This document shows positions 20,825 through 29,198 of a DNA stretch of 64,000 nt, piece after piece. The notes below the pieces were generated by a model that made no database searches, had not been told where the DNA came from, and was given only the letters and a program-made list of their open reading frames with translations. Every line of letters starts with the position of its first letter. Position 1 is the first letter of the stretch. Source of the stretch: CAWIMX01 sp963837345 (lineage in GTDB: Bacteria; Acidobacteriota; Vicinamibacteria; Vicinamibacterales; CAVVIG01); NCBI GenBank assembly GCA_963837345.1, contig CAWIMX010000001.1, positions 3,038,001 through 3,102,000 of the forward strand, read 5' to 3'. A program made the translations under genes and the position numbers.

Positions 20825-22096
20825 TCAGCCCTTGGCCTTCGTCTCGTAGATCAGCGCGTCGGCGCGGCTCTGCGCCAGGATGAGCTGGCGGGCTTCGCCG
20901 CGAAGCGACGGCAGGCGCGAGGCGAAGACGGCGCCGGCGACCACACAGCCGAGACCGCCGATGGCGACGGTCGCCGGAGCCCCCACGCGCTCGGCCAGCC
21001 ACCCCGCGCCGAGCGACCCGAGGGGCGCCATGCCCATGAACATCATCGAATAGACGGCGATCACGCGCCCCCGCAACGCATCGGGCGACATCGCCTGCAG
21101 CAGCGTGTTGGACGCGGTGAGCTGCATCATGACGCCGCCGCCCACGAACACGAGCAGGAACATCGACAACCAGAACGTGCGCGACAGCGAGAAGAGCATC
21201 AACGCGACGCCGAATGTGGCCGCCGCCACGGCCACCCAGCGTCCGAGTCCGTTCACGCCGCTTCGCGAGGCCACGATGAGCGCGCCGGCCAGCGCGCCGA
21301 GGCCGGCCGCGCCCATCAGAAAGCCGAGGCTGCGCGCGCCGCCGTGCAGGACGTCCCGGGCGAAGACCGGCATCAGCACGGAATAGGGCAGTCCGGCGAA
21401 GCTGACGGCCGCCACCAGCAGCAGGAGCGCGCGGACGGGCGCCGTGCCGCCCGCGAAACGGAAGCCGTCCACGATGTCCCGGAGCGGTGAACCGCGCGCG
21501 CCGACGACCCTGGGTGCCGGCCGTGCCATCAGGAGCAGCCCGGCGATCACGGCGACGTAGCTGATCGCATTCAGCAGAAAGCACCAGCCCTCGCCGACGG
21601 CCGCCACCAGCAGGCCGGCGATGGCCGGTCCGACGACGCGCGCCCCGTTGAACATCGACGAGTTCAGCGCGATCGCGTTCATCAGATCCTCACGGCCGAC
21701 CATGTCCATGAGAAAGGCCTGCCGCGCCGGAATGTCGAACGCGTTCACGACGCCGAGGCAGCCGGCGAGGACGAAGACATGCCAGACGCGCACGAGGCCG
21801 GTGAGCGTGAGCACCGAGAGGGTGAGCGGCAGCAGCATCGACACGGTCTGCGTGGCGACGATGATCCGGTGCCGGTTCACGCGGTCGGCGGTCGCGCCGC
21901 CAATCGGCGCGAACACGAACACGGGGATCTGGCTGGCGGCGGCCGACATGCCGAGCAGCGCCGACGATCCGGTGAGGCGGTACACGAGCCACGACTCGGC
22001 CACCGTCTGCATCCACGTGCCGACGAGCGAAATGAGCTGACCTGCGAAAAAGAGCTGATAGCTGCGGTGGCGGAGGGCGCGCGCGATCTGAGCCAC
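20825..22096 (-). CDS. MFS transporter, EntS/MFS_3-like exporter
   Basis: Inner-membrane major facilitator with about 12 hydrophobic segments over 423 residues. Features are Y-Q-L-F-F-A-G-Q-L-I-S-L-V-G-T-W-M-Q in TM1, the A-motif-like loop G-G-A-T-A-D-R-V-N-R-H-R between TM2 and TM3, and N-A-F-D-I-P-A-R-Q-A-F with D-M-V-G-R-E-D-L-M-N-A, typical of the MFS_3 group. The substrate cannot be deduced. GTG start; TAGAAT on the minus strand at 22108-22113 gives a leader of only about 4 nt. The C-terminal 30 residues (L-I-L-A-Q-S-R-A-D-A) are soluble and unusual. It converges on the M28 gene with a 3-nt gap. Confidence 0.88.
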   Translation of the reverse strand: MAQIARALRHRSYQLFFAGQLISLVGTWMQTVAESWLVYRLTGSSALLGMSAAASQIPVFVFAPIGGATADRVNRHRIIVATQTVSMLLPLTLSVLTLTGLVRVWHVFVLAGCLGVVNAFDIPARQAFLMDMVGREDLMNAIALNSSMFNGARVVGPAIAGLLVAAVGEGWCFLLNAISYVAVIAGLLLMARPAPRVVGARGSPLRDIVDGFRFAGGTAPVRALLLLVAAVSFAGLPYSVLMPVFARDVLHGGARSLGFLMGAAGLGALAGALIVASRSGVNGLGRWVAVAAATFGVALMLFSLSRTFWLSMFLLVFVGGGVMMQLTASNTLLQAMSPDALRGRVIAVYSMMFMGMAPLGSLGAGWLAERVGAPATVAIGGLGCVVAGAVFASRLPSLRGEARQLILAQSRADALIYETKAKG

Positions 22097-22146
22097 GAAT
22101 CGCCCGTATTCTACCTCGACGATGGGCGCGGTCGGGCAGCCGCCGG

Positions 22147-22152
22147 TATACT
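22147..22152 (+). promoter_or_regulatory. Candidate -10 hexamer TATACT, leaderless start for typA
   Basis: TATACT ends 6 nt before the ATG at 22159. The intervening gagagg touches the start codon and cannot act as a normally spaced Shine-Dalgarno, which favours a leaderless transcript. Confidence 0.45.
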
Positions 22153-22158
22153 GAGAGG

Positions 22159-24033
22159 ATGTCCCTGCCGGCGGAGAAGCTGTCCACGCTGTCGCGCGCC
22201 GGAATCGCCAATCCGGGCCGGCGCAACGTCGCGATCATCGCGCACGTCGACCACGGCAAGACGACGCTGGTCGATGGGCTGCTGCACCAGAGCGGCGCCT
22301 TCCGCGCCAACGAGCGGGTCGCCGAACGAGCGCTCGACAACATCGATCTCGAGCGCGAGCGCGGCATCACCATTCTGGCCAAGAACACCGCCGTGCACTA
22401 CGGCGACGTGCTCATCAACATCGTCGACACGCCGGGGCACGCCGACTTCGGCGGCGAGGTGGAGCGGACGCTGTCGATGGTGGACGGCGTCATGCTGCTC
22501 GTGGACGCGTCGGAAGGGCCGCTGCCGCAGACGCGGTTCGTGCTGCGCAAGGCGCTCGAGCGCGGCCTGCCGCCGATCGTCGTGATCAACAAGATCGATC
22601 GCACCGACGCCCGCCCGCGCGACGTGCTGAACGAGATCTACGACCTGTTCATCGATCTCGACGCGTCCGAGGGGCAGCTCGATTTCCCGGTGCTGTATAC
22701 GAACGCGAAGGCGGGCACGGCCAGCCTGGCCGCGGACGTGGCCGGTGCCGATCTGCGGCCGCTGTTCGACGCCATCGTCGCCCACGTGCCGCCGCCGCGC
22801 GGCGACGCCGCGGCGCCGCTGCAGCTGCTCGTGGCCAACCTCGACTCGAGCGACTACGTGGGACGCATCGCCATCGGCCGCGTCTTCAACGGCCGCGTGG
22901 CCATCGGCGATCCGGTGGCCGTCTGCAAACTGGACGGATCGCTGCACGAGACGAAGGTCACCAAGCTCTATGCGTTCGACGGCCTGAAGCGCGTCGACAT
23001 CGAGCGCGCGGCGGCCGGCGACATCGTGTGCCTCGCCGGGATGGAAGACATCATGATTGGCGAGACGATCGCCGATCTCGAGCATCACGCCGCGATCCCG
23101 CCGGTGGCGATCGACGAGCCCACCGTGTCGATGATCTTCGGCGTGAACACCTCCCCGATGGCGGGCCGCGACGGGCAGTACGTGACCTCGCGGCAGTTGC
23201 GCGACCGGCTCGACCGCGAGCTCGTCGGCAACGTCTCGATTCGCGTGGAGCCGACCGAGACGCCCGAGCAGATGAAGGTCGTCGGCCGTGGCGAACTGCA
23301 GCTCTCCATCCTGATCGAGATGATGCGGCGCGAGGGCTACGAGGTGCAGGTCTCGCGGCCGGAAATCGTCACGAAGACCGTCGCGGATCGCGTGGTGGAG
23401 CCGGTCGAGGAGCTCGTGATCGACGTGCCCGAGGATCACCAGGGCATCGTCATTGCCCAGGTCGGCGAGCGGCGGGGCGTGATGACGAAGATGGTGAACA
23501 ACGGCAGCGGACGCGTGCGCCTGGAATTTCGAATCCCCGCCCGAGGGCTCATCGGATTCCGCTCGCAGTTCCTGACCGATACCAAGGGCACCGGCATCAT
23601 GAACCACCTCTTCTCGGGATGGGAGCCGTGGCATGGCGCGATTCCCGTGCGGGCGACCGGCGCGCTCGTCGCCGACCGGGCCGGTGCGGCCACGGCCTAT
23701 GCGATCGCCAACCTGCAGGAACGTGGCGAGATCTTCATCGAGCCGGGCACCCAGGTGTACGAAGGGATGATCGTGGGCGAGAACTCGCGGCCGAACGACA
23801 TGGACGTCAACGTCACCAAGGAAAAGAAACAGACAAACATGCGCGCCTCGACCGCAGACGAGGCCATTCGCCTGATTCCCCCGCGGCGGCTCGGCCTCGA
23901 ACAGGCGATCGAGTTCATCAACGACGACGAGCTCGTCGAGGTGACGCCGACGAGCATCCGGCTCCGCAAGCGCATCATGGCGGCGAACATGCGGCCGAAG
24001 AATCGGGACCAGGGACTGGCGACCAGGGACTAG
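22159..24033 (+). CDS. typA: Ribosome-associated translational GTPase TypA/BipA
   Basis: Binds 70S ribosomes and supports 50S assembly and stress or low-temperature growth. GTPase motifs are all present: A-H-V-D-H-G-K-T (G1), E-R-G-I-T-I (G2), D-T-P-G-H-A-D-F (G3), N-K-I-D (G4). EF-G-like domains follow, then the BipA-specific C-domain (K-E-K-K-Q-T-N-M-R-A-S and L-E-Q-A-I-E-F-I-N-D-D-E-L-V-E-V-T-P). 624 residues. The last about ten residues (N-R-D-Q-G-L-A-T-R-D) lie beyond the usual end and are encoded by the direct repeat at 24007-24031, so the tail is probably repeat-derived read-through. Confidence 0.96.
   Translation: MSLPAEKLSTLSRAGIANPGRRNVAIIAHVDHGKTTLVDGLLHQSGAFRANERVAERALDNIDLERERGITILAKNTAVHYGDVLINIVDTPGHADFGGEVERTLSMVDGVMLLVDASEGPLPQTRFVLRKALERGLPPIVVINKIDRTDARPRDVLNEIYDLFIDLDASEGQLDFPVLYTNAKAGTASLAADVAGADLRPLFDAIVAHVPPPRGDAAAPLQLLVANLDSSDYVGRIAIGRVFNGRVAIGDPVAVCKLDGSLHETKVTKLYAFDGLKRVDIERAAAGDIVCLAGMEDIMIGETIADLEHHAAIPPVAIDEPTVSMIFGVNTSPMAGRDGQYVTSRQLRDRLDRELVGNVSIRVEPTETPEQMKVVGRGELQLSILIEMMRREGYEVQVSRPEIVTKTVADRVVEPVEELVIDVPEDHQGIVIAQVGERRGVMTKMVNNGSGRVRLEFRIPARGLIGFRSQFLTDTKGTGIMNHLFSGWEPWHGAIPVRATGALVADRAGAATAYAIANLQERGEIFIEPGTQVYEGMIVGENSRPNDMDVNVTKEKKQTNMRASTADEAIRLIPPRRLGLEQAIEFINDDELVEVTPTSIRLRKRIMAANMRPKNRDQGLATRD
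24007..24031 (+). repeat. Direct repeat gaccagggact, two copies, at the typA 3' end
   Basis: Two identical 11-mers (24007-24017 and 24021-24031) with a 14-nt period. They form the last codons and stop of typA. The pattern is one of several unrelated short stutter repeats at gene ends in this window. Confidence 0.7.
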
Positions 24034-24039
24034 AGACGC

Positions 24040-25830
24040 GTGGCGCGGATCGAGGGCTACGCGCCGATCGCCGACTACGCGGTGATCGGCGACGGACGGA
24101 CGGCGGCGCTCGTGGCCCGCGACGGGGCCGTCGACTGGCTGTGTCTGCCGAACTTCGACTCGCCGAGCGTGCTCGGCGGGCTGCTCGACGTCGACCGCGG
24201 CGGGTCCTTCATCGTCCGACCGTCCGTGCCATTCGAGGCGACCCGCCGCTATCGCCCGCGAACCAACATCCTGGAGACCACGTTCACCACCGATCGCGGC
24301 GTGGTGCGCGTGACCGACGCCATGACCCTCGCCGATCGCGAGCTCGGCCCGGCTCGCGAGCTCGTGCGCCGTATCGAGGCGCTGGCGGGTTCGGTCCCGA
24401 TGTGGTGGCGTCTGGAACCGCGGTTCGGGTACGCGAGCAGTCCGGGCCGGCGGGGCTGGCGCGGGCAGGTGCCCGTCGCCGCGTGGGGCGCGACGGCGGT
24501 CGGCCTGGCGCACTGGGACGCCGGCCGTCCGACGTGGCGTGAGCAGGGCGCGGAGGCGACGTTCGCACCGGTGGCCGGGGCGCCGGCGACGCTGTCGCTC
24601 GTCATGGCCCAGAACGAACCGCTGGTCCTGCCGTCGCGCGGCGACGTCGAGCGGCGCCTGGACGAGACCGCGCGGTTCTGGGGGACCTGGAGCGCGGCGC
24701 ACGACTACGACGGTCCCTGGGCCGACGCCGTGCTGCGGAGCGCCCTCGTCTTGAAGCTCCTCATCTTCGCGCCGTCCGGTGCGACCGTGGCGGCTCCGAC
24801 GACGTCGCTGCCCGAGAAGCTCGGCGGATCGCGGAACTGGGACTACCGCTTCTGCTGGATCCGCGACTCGGCGTACACGCTGGCGGCGCTCCTGCGGCTC
24901 GGATGCCGCGACGAGGCCCGCGCGCTCTTCTGGTGGTTCATGCAGGCGACGGCCTTGACCGAGCCGCACCTGCAGGTGCTCTATCGGCTCGACGGAGGAC
25001 CGCACGCGCCGGAGCGCGAGCTGCCGCTCGCGGGCTACCGGAGGTCGGCTCCGGTGCGCGTGGGGAACGGCGCGCTCGATCAGCGGCAGCTCGACATCTA
25101 CGGCGATCTGATGCTCACGGCCTGGATCTATGCCGGCGGCGACCAGTACGATCTCGACGGGGACACGGGCCGGGTGCTCGGGCGCATCGCCGACCTCGTG
25201 TGCGCTCACTGGCGCCTGCCCGACTCGAGCATCTGGGAGTGCCGCAGCGAGCCCAAGCAATTCACCCATTCGAAGGTGATGTGCTGGGTCGCGCTCGACC
25301 GCGCGATCCGGCTCGCGCGGGAGGGCGACCTGCCGGATCAGCATCTCGATCGCTGGCGGCGCGAGGCCGACGCGATCCGGGCGTTCATCGAGACGGCCTG
25401 CTGGTCCGAGCGCCTCGGCAGCTACACGCGCATCGCGGGGGCCGATGAAGTCGACGCCGCGCTCCTGATGCTGCCGTTCGTCGGGTACGCCGAGCCGGAC
25501 AATCGTCGTGTGGCCGGCACGATCGACGCGGTATCGCGGATCCTCCGTCAGGGCCCGTTCGTGTACCGCTACCTCGGCGAAGACGGGGTACCCGGGTCCG
25601 AAGGCTGCTTTCTCAACTGCTCGTTCTGGCTGGCGGGCGCCCTGGCGCGGACGGGGCGTTCGACGGAGGCGGCGTCGCTGATGGACGAGCTCGTGGCGCG
25701 CGCCAACGACGTCGGTCTGTATGCCGAAGAGGTGGATCCGGCGACGGGGGACGCGCTCGGCAATTTTCCGCAGGCGCTGGTGCATCTGTCGTTGATCGAC
25801 GCCGCGCTCGCGATCCGGGACGCGGCTTGA
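24040..25830 (+). CDS. Glycoside hydrolase family 15 protein (glucoamylase/trehalase-like)
   Basis: Inverting alpha-glucosidase of the bacterial GH15 type, probably cytoplasmic since no signal peptide is visible. N-terminal beta-sandwich domain (I-A-D-Y-A-V-I-G-D-G-R-T-A-A-L-V, then D-W-L-C-L-P-N-F-D-S-P-S), then the (alpha/alpha)6 barrel with G-S-R-N-W-D-Y-R-F-C-W-I-R-D-S. The C-terminal Y-A-E-E-V-D-P contains a catalytic Glu, followed by L-G-N-F-P-Q-A-L-V-H. 596 residues, full length. GTG start 6 nt after the typA stop. Substrate (trehalose, isomaltose or glucan) cannot be told from sequence alone. Confidence 0.9.
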   Translation: MARIEGYAPIADYAVIGDGRTAALVARDGAVDWLCLPNFDSPSVLGGLLDVDRGGSFIVRPSVPFEATRRYRPRTNILETTFTTDRGVVRVTDAMTLADRELGPARELVRRIEALAGSVPMWWRLEPRFGYASSPGRRGWRGQVPVAAWGATAVGLAHWDAGRPTWREQGAEATFAPVAGAPATLSLVMAQNEPLVLPSRGDVERRLDETARFWGTWSAAHDYDGPWADAVLRSALVLKLLIFAPSGATVAAPTTSLPEKLGGSRNWDYRFCWIRDSAYTLAALLRLGCRDEARALFWWFMQATALTEPHLQVLYRLDGGPHAPERELPLAGYRRSAPVRVGNGALDQRQLDIYGDLMLTAWIYAGGDQYDLDGDTGRVLGRIADLVCAHWRLPDSSIWECRSEPKQFTHSKVMCWVALDRAIRLAREGDLPDQHLDRWRREADAIRAFIETACWSERLGSYTRIAGADEVDAALLMLPFVGYAEPDNRRVAGTIDAVSRILRQGPFVYRYLGEDGVPGSEGCFLNCSFWLAGALARTGRSTEAASLMDELVARANDVGLYAEEVDPATGDALGNFPQALVHLSLIDAALAIRDAA

Positions 25831-26318
25831 TGCCCGCGTTCCTGTGGCCGTCGGTGGCGGGCGGCGTGCTCGGCACGCTGGTGCTGTCGACCGTGCTTCG
25901 CGCGGCCAGCGAGCTCGGCGTCACGCGGATGGATCTGACGTTTCTGCTCGGGACCGTCGTGACCAGCCGCCGGATACGCGCCAAGGCCTGGGGCTTCGCG
26001 CTGCATCTGGCCATTGGCGTCGGGTTCGCGGTGGGCTACGGCGCGATCTTCGCCGCGCTCGGACGGAGCGGCATCCTGCTCGGCGCCGCGCTCGGGGCAC
26101 TGCACGCCGTGTTCAGCGCCACGACGCTCGTCAACGTGCTGCTGCCGATCGTGCACCCGCGGATGGGGACGCCCGACTCGTCGGCCGCCGACACGCCGCT
26201 CATCGAGCCGCCCGGATTTCTGATGCTGAACTACGGCCGCAGCACGTTCGTCGTCATGCTCGGCGCGCACATCGTCTACGGCGCGATCATCGGCTGGGCC
26301 GTCCGCGGCGCCCGCTGA
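25830..26318 (+). CDS. Small integral membrane protein of unknown function
   Basis: The ATG overlaps the GH15 stop (TGATG), so it is coupled. Four probable membrane segments occur in 162 residues (L-W-P-S-V-A-G-G-V-L-G-T-L-V-L-S; G-F-A-L-H-L-A-I-G-V-G-F-A-V-G; G-I-L-L-G-A-A-L-G-A-L-H; H-I-V-Y-G-A-I-I-G). Conserved-looking polar points are H-P-R-M-G-T-P and the C-terminal G-A-H-I-V-Y-G. It resembles small DUF-type membrane proteins that often follow sugar genes, but no function is claimed. Confidence 0.65.
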   Translation: MPAFLWPSVAGGVLGTLVLSTVLRAASELGVTRMDLTFLLGTVVTSRRIRAKAWGFALHLAIGVGFAVGYGAIFAALGRSGILLGAALGALHAVFSATTLVNVLLPIVHPRMGTPDSSAADTPLIEPPGFLMLNYGRSTFVVMLGAHIVYGAIIGWAVRGAR

Positions 26319-26332
26319 AACCGGCGGTCAGC

Positions 26333-26366
26333 ACCCGGGCCCCCTGCACCCGGCACCCCCGCACCT
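26333..26366 (+). repeat. Degenerate CACCCGG stutter repeat
   Basis: Words cagcacccgg, ctgcacccgg and cacccccgcacc recur within 34 bp in the gap between the small membrane protein and the rhomboid gene. The pattern relates to the gtgcctggg series near 33838 on the other strand. Confidence 0.5.
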
Positions 26367-26372
26367 TCCTGA

Positions 26373-26378
26373 TATGAT
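26373..26378 (+). promoter_or_regulatory. Candidate -10 hexamer TATGAT, leaderless start for the rhomboid gene
   Basis: TATGAT ends 8 nt before the ATG at 26387. It lies directly after the CACCCGG repeat, so any -35 element would have to fall inside the repeat; none is recognisable. Confidence 0.4.
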
Positions 26379-26386
26379 CCCTCGAG

Positions 26387-27241
26387 ATGTTCGCCCGTAG
26401 GACAAGCGGTTCGGTGGTGTGTCCGTCGTGCGGGTCGCTGGTCGGCGTGCGCGACGAGCGCTGTTACACCTGCGGGCGGGCGAATCCCGGGTTGTGGGGA
26501 TTCGCGCCGATGTTGAGGCGGCTCGGCACCGACATGGGCTTCGTGCCCATGGTGATTGGCGGCTCGACGCTGCTGTACGTGATTTCGCTGCTCATCTCGG
26601 GCGCCGATATCGGGATGCGGGGCCTCTCGTTTCTCTCGCCCAGCACCACGGCCCTCTTTCTGCTCGGGGCGAGCGGGTCGATTCCGGTGTTCGGGGCCGG
26701 CCGCTGGTGGACGGTGCTGAGCGCCAGCTGGCTCCACGGGAACCTGCTCCACATCCTGTTCAACATGCTGTGGGTGCGCCAGCTGGGTCCGGCCTCGGCA
26801 GACGTCGTGGGCCCGAGCCGGACCGTCATCATCTATGTCGTGTCGGGCGCCATTGGCTTTCTGGCCAGCTCGGTTGCCGGCCAGTATTTCGCGCTGCCGA
26901 TTCCGCTGTTGCGGGGGGCGGGCTTCACGGTGGGCGCCTCGGCGTCCATCTTCGGACTGCTCGGAGCGCTCGTGCACTACGGGCGGGTGAGCGGCAGCAG
27001 CCTGATCCGCAGCCAGGCCGGGCAATACGCCGTCATTCTCTTCCTCTTCGGCCTGTTCATGCCGGGCGTCGACAACTACGCGCACGCCGGCGGCTTCCTG
27101 GGCGGCTACGCCGTCTCCGCGCTGATGAACCCTCTGCAGAGCGAGCGCGGCGATCATCTCTTCGTGGCCCTGCTCTCGCTGGCGGCCACGGTGCTGGCCA
27201 TCGTGTTCTCCGTCCTCCACGGCCTGCAGTTCCTGGGGTAG
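26387..27241 (+). CDS. Rhomboid intramembrane serine protease with N-terminal zinc ribbon
   Basis: Cleaves membrane-embedded helices. The N-terminus is a zinc ribbon (V-C-P-S-C-G-S, then C-Y-T-C-G-R-A) before six or seven membrane helices. The rhomboid core shows the N-terminal helix pattern W-L-H-G-N-L-L-H-I-L-F-N-M, the nucleophile in G-A-S-A-S-I-F-G and the catalytic His in Y-A-H-A-G-G-F-L-G-G-Y. 284 residues. The zinc ribbon could dock substrate or regulate activity. Upstream TATGAT predicts a leaderless mRNA. Confidence 0.9.
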   Translation: MFARRTSGSVVCPSCGSLVGVRDERCYTCGRANPGLWGFAPMLRRLGTDMGFVPMVIGGSTLLYVISLLISGADIGMRGLSFLSPSTTALFLLGASGSIPVFGAGRWWTVLSASWLHGNLLHILFNMLWVRQLGPASADVVGPSRTVIIYVVSGAIGFLASSVAGQYFALPIPLLRGAGFTVGASASIFGLLGALVHYGRVSGSSLIRSQAGQYAVILFLFGLFMPGVDNYAHAGGFLGGYAVSALMNPLQSERGDHLFVALLSLAATVLAIVFSVLHGLQFLG

Positions 27242-27283
27242 CTACGCAGGCCACCGCGCGTGTCGACCGTGGGGCCACCGGGA

Positions 27284-27316
27284 ACGAATCACCGAGACGC
27301 CGAGGCACAAGGACGG
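27284..27316 (+). repeat. Left copy of an accgagacgccgagg-type repeat, part of an inverted pair
   Basis: The segment cgaatcaccgagacgccg followed by aggcacaaggacgg is similar, at roughly two bases in three, to the reverse complement of 28022-28062. The pair flanks the methyltransferase gene. Repeats of this accacagagacacagag style are seen around small cassettes in many environmental bacteria (recollection, not searched). Confidence 0.5.
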
Positions 27317-27357
27317 TCGACCAGAGGTGGCACGATCAGGTGCAGGAGGGGACGAAG

Positions 27358-28017
27358 TTGTCAGAGCGACCGGGAACCCTCGCTGACGATCCGTTCGGTG
27401 GTCGGCGCCCGACCAGTCACGAACGGCTGACGGGGCTTCCCTGGGATGCGTCGTACCACGACGGCCCCCCGCCCTGGGATATCGGCCAGCCGCAGCCGGC
27501 AGTCGTGCGTCTGGCATCCGAAGGCCGATTCGCCGGAGCGGTGCTCGATGCGGGGTGCGGGACTGGCGAGCACGCTCTTCACGTCGCCTCGCTGGGCCTC
27601 TCGGTTCTGGGTGTCGACGTGGCTGAGACGGCACTGGCGATCGCCAGAGCGAAGGCCCGCGCCCGTGGGATCGAGGTTGAGTTCATTGCGGCGGACGCGT
27701 TGCACCTGGAGCGGTTGGGGCGCACGTTTCAGACCGTGCTGGACTGCGGACTGTTCCACACGTTTGACGGCACCGAGCGGCCCGGTTACGTGGCGAGTCT
27801 CGCATCGGTGACCGAACCCGATGGAACCCTGTACGTGTTGTGTTTCAGCGACGATGGTCCCGAGACTGGCCCGCACCCGGTCAGTCAGGCAGAGCTGAGA
27901 GGAGCGTTCCGCGCCGGCAATGGATGGCATGTCGCCGCGATCGAACCGCATCGGGTGCAGACCAGATTCCACGACGACGGCGCGCCGGCCTGGCTCGCGA
28001 CAATCAAGAGAATCTAG
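27358..28017 (+). CDS. Class I SAM-dependent methyltransferase
   Basis: TTG start chosen because gcaggagggg at 27343-27352 gives a well-spaced Shine-Dalgarno; a GTG at 27340 is the alternative. The Rossmann core shows motif I (V-L-D-A-G-C-G-T-G-E-H-A), the acidic end of beta 2 (V-L-G-V-D-V-A-E-T-A), an acidic loop (F-I-A-A-D-A-L-H) and motif IV (V-L-D-C-G-L-F-H-T-F). The N-terminal L-P-W-D-A-S-Y-H-D-G-P-P-P-W-D-I-G-Q-P resembles small thiol or thiopurine methyltransferase-type enzymes. 219 residues. Third-codon choice is less C/G-biased than in its neighbours in places (around 27834), and repeats flank it, suggesting separate acquisition. Substrate unknown. Confidence 0.88.
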   Translation: MSERPGTLADDPFGGRRPTSHERLTGLPWDASYHDGPPPWDIGQPQPAVVRLASEGRFAGAVLDAGCGTGEHALHVASLGLSVLGVDVAETALAIARAKARARGIEVEFIAADALHLERLGRTFQTVLDCGLFHTFDGTERPGYVASLASVTEPDGTLYVLCFSDDGPETGPHPVSQAELRGAFRAGNGWHVAAIEPHRVQTRFHDDGAPAWLATIKRI

Positions 28018-28021
28018 CTCG

Positions 28022-28062
28022 TCTCTGTGTGTCCGTGTCTCTGTGGTTCGAGACTCTCAGCG
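28022..28062 (+). repeat. Right copy of the inverted repeat pair flanking the methyltransferase
   Basis: gtctctgtgtgtccgtgtct continuing into ctgtggttcgagac is the inverted counterpart of 27284-27316. It fills the gap between the convergent methyltransferase and DsbA-like genes. Confidence 0.5.
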
Positions 28063-28074
28063 TCCCGGTGGTTC

Positions 28075-29139
28075 TCAGTGGGCGCGCGCAAGTTCCTCGT
28101 CGATGACGCGCTTGAAGCTCTCGAATGGCTGGGCGCCGCTCAGGAGCCGGCCGTTCACGAAGAACGCCGGCGTGCCCGAGACGCCGGCCTCGTTGCCCGC
28201 CTCGATGTCGGCGTCGACGTCGGCCTTGTGAGCGGTCGCGCTGAAGCACGCGTTGAATTTCGCGGTGTCGAGCCCGAGCGCAGCCGCATGCGCCTTCAGG
28301 TCGTCGTCGCTGAGCTTGTCCTGGTTCTGGAACAGCCGGTCGTGGTATTCCCAGAACTTGCCCTGGTCGGCCGCGCACGCGGCGGCCTCGGCGGCCGGGC
28401 GCGCGCGGGGATGAATGGGCAGGGGATAGTGCCGGTACACGAGGCGGATCTTGTCGCCGTAGGTGGCCATGACCTGCTTGACCACCGGGAAGGCCCGCAG
28501 GCAGAAGGGGCACTCGAAATCCGAGAACTCGATGAGCTCGATCGGCGCGTTGGCCGGCCCCTGGGAGGGCTTTCCGGCCGTGGCGATCGTGACGCGGGGC
28601 GCCTCGAGCAGAATCCGCACCGGCGTGTTCATCTTCAGCCGCTCGACGTAGGTGTCGCGCACGACCTGCATGCGCTCCTGCCTGAGCAGCTGCCGGATGG
28701 GCTCGCGCACCTGGTCGAGCGTCGCGCCCTGGACCCGTTCGCGGTTGCCGTTGTACCAGGCGGTGACGTCCGCGTCGGAGACCGGCGGCACCTTCGACAT
28801 GATCTCCTGCGTGACGATCGTCACTTCATCGACGCCGTGGGCTTTGGCGTCCGCGCCGATCAGCCGCAGGCCGACGATTTCGTCGAGCGCCGCGCGCCGC
28901 GCCTCGTAGAGCGCCTGCGACAGCTTCATACTGCCGAAATTGCTCACCGGCATCTCGAGCGCGCGCTCATCGACCTCGGCGAGCGTGATCGAGTCCTTGC
29001 CGACGGTGGCCACCACGTCCTTGGGGCCGGGGGAACTGCCCGATGGCTGGGCGGCAGCGGGCGTAGCCAGGGCGGCCGCCGCCAACGCACCGATCGCCGC
29101 CGCCTGGATCCATCCGCCGCCGCGATTCGTCAGGGCCAT
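28075..29139 (-). CDS. DsbA-family thiol oxidoreductase with SurA-like N-terminal domain
   Basis: Periplasmic protein: the signal peptide ends in A-A-Q-P. Residues about 40-170 resemble a SurA/PpiD N-domain (V-A-T-V-G-K-D-S-I-T-L-A-E-V, then L-Y-E-A-R-R-A-A-L-D-E-I-V) without a parvulin domain. The C-half is a DsbA-type thioredoxin fold: F-S-D-F-E-C-P-F-C-L-R with the C-P-F-C redox site, helical insertion W-E-Y-H-D-R-L-F, and cis-Pro loop V-S-G-T-P-A-F-F-V. 354 residues. It probably couples unfolded outer-membrane protein binding to disulfide formation; a DsbB-like partner is not in the window. Confidence 0.9.
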   Translation of the reverse strand: MALTNRGGGWIQAAAIGALAAAALATPAAAQPSGSSPGPKDVVATVGKDSITLAEVDERALEMPVSNFGSMKLSQALYEARRAALDEIVGLRLIGADAKAHGVDEVTIVTQEIMSKVPPVSDADVTAWYNGNRERVQGATLDQVREPIRQLLRQERMQVVRDTYVERLKMNTPVRILLEAPRVTIATAGKPSQGPANAPIELIEFSDFECPFCLRAFPVVKQVMATYGDKIRLVYRHYPLPIHPRARPAAEAAACAADQGKFWEYHDRLFQNQDKLSDDDLKAHAAALGLDTAKFNACFSATAHKADVDADIEAGNEAGVSGTPAFFVNGRLLSGAQPFESFKRVIDEELARAH

Positions 29140-29198
29140 GCCTGTCTCCCGTCTTGAGCGGTCATCGTTCCATCGAGCGGCCCCACGTCCGACCGGGG

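Noticed and set aside
22111..25785. 1224-codon open frame on the minus strand opposite typA and the GH15 gene
   Set aside because: Antisense shadow of GC-rich coding sequence: low-complexity Arg/His/Asp-rich translation, no domain, and both plus-strand genes are clear.
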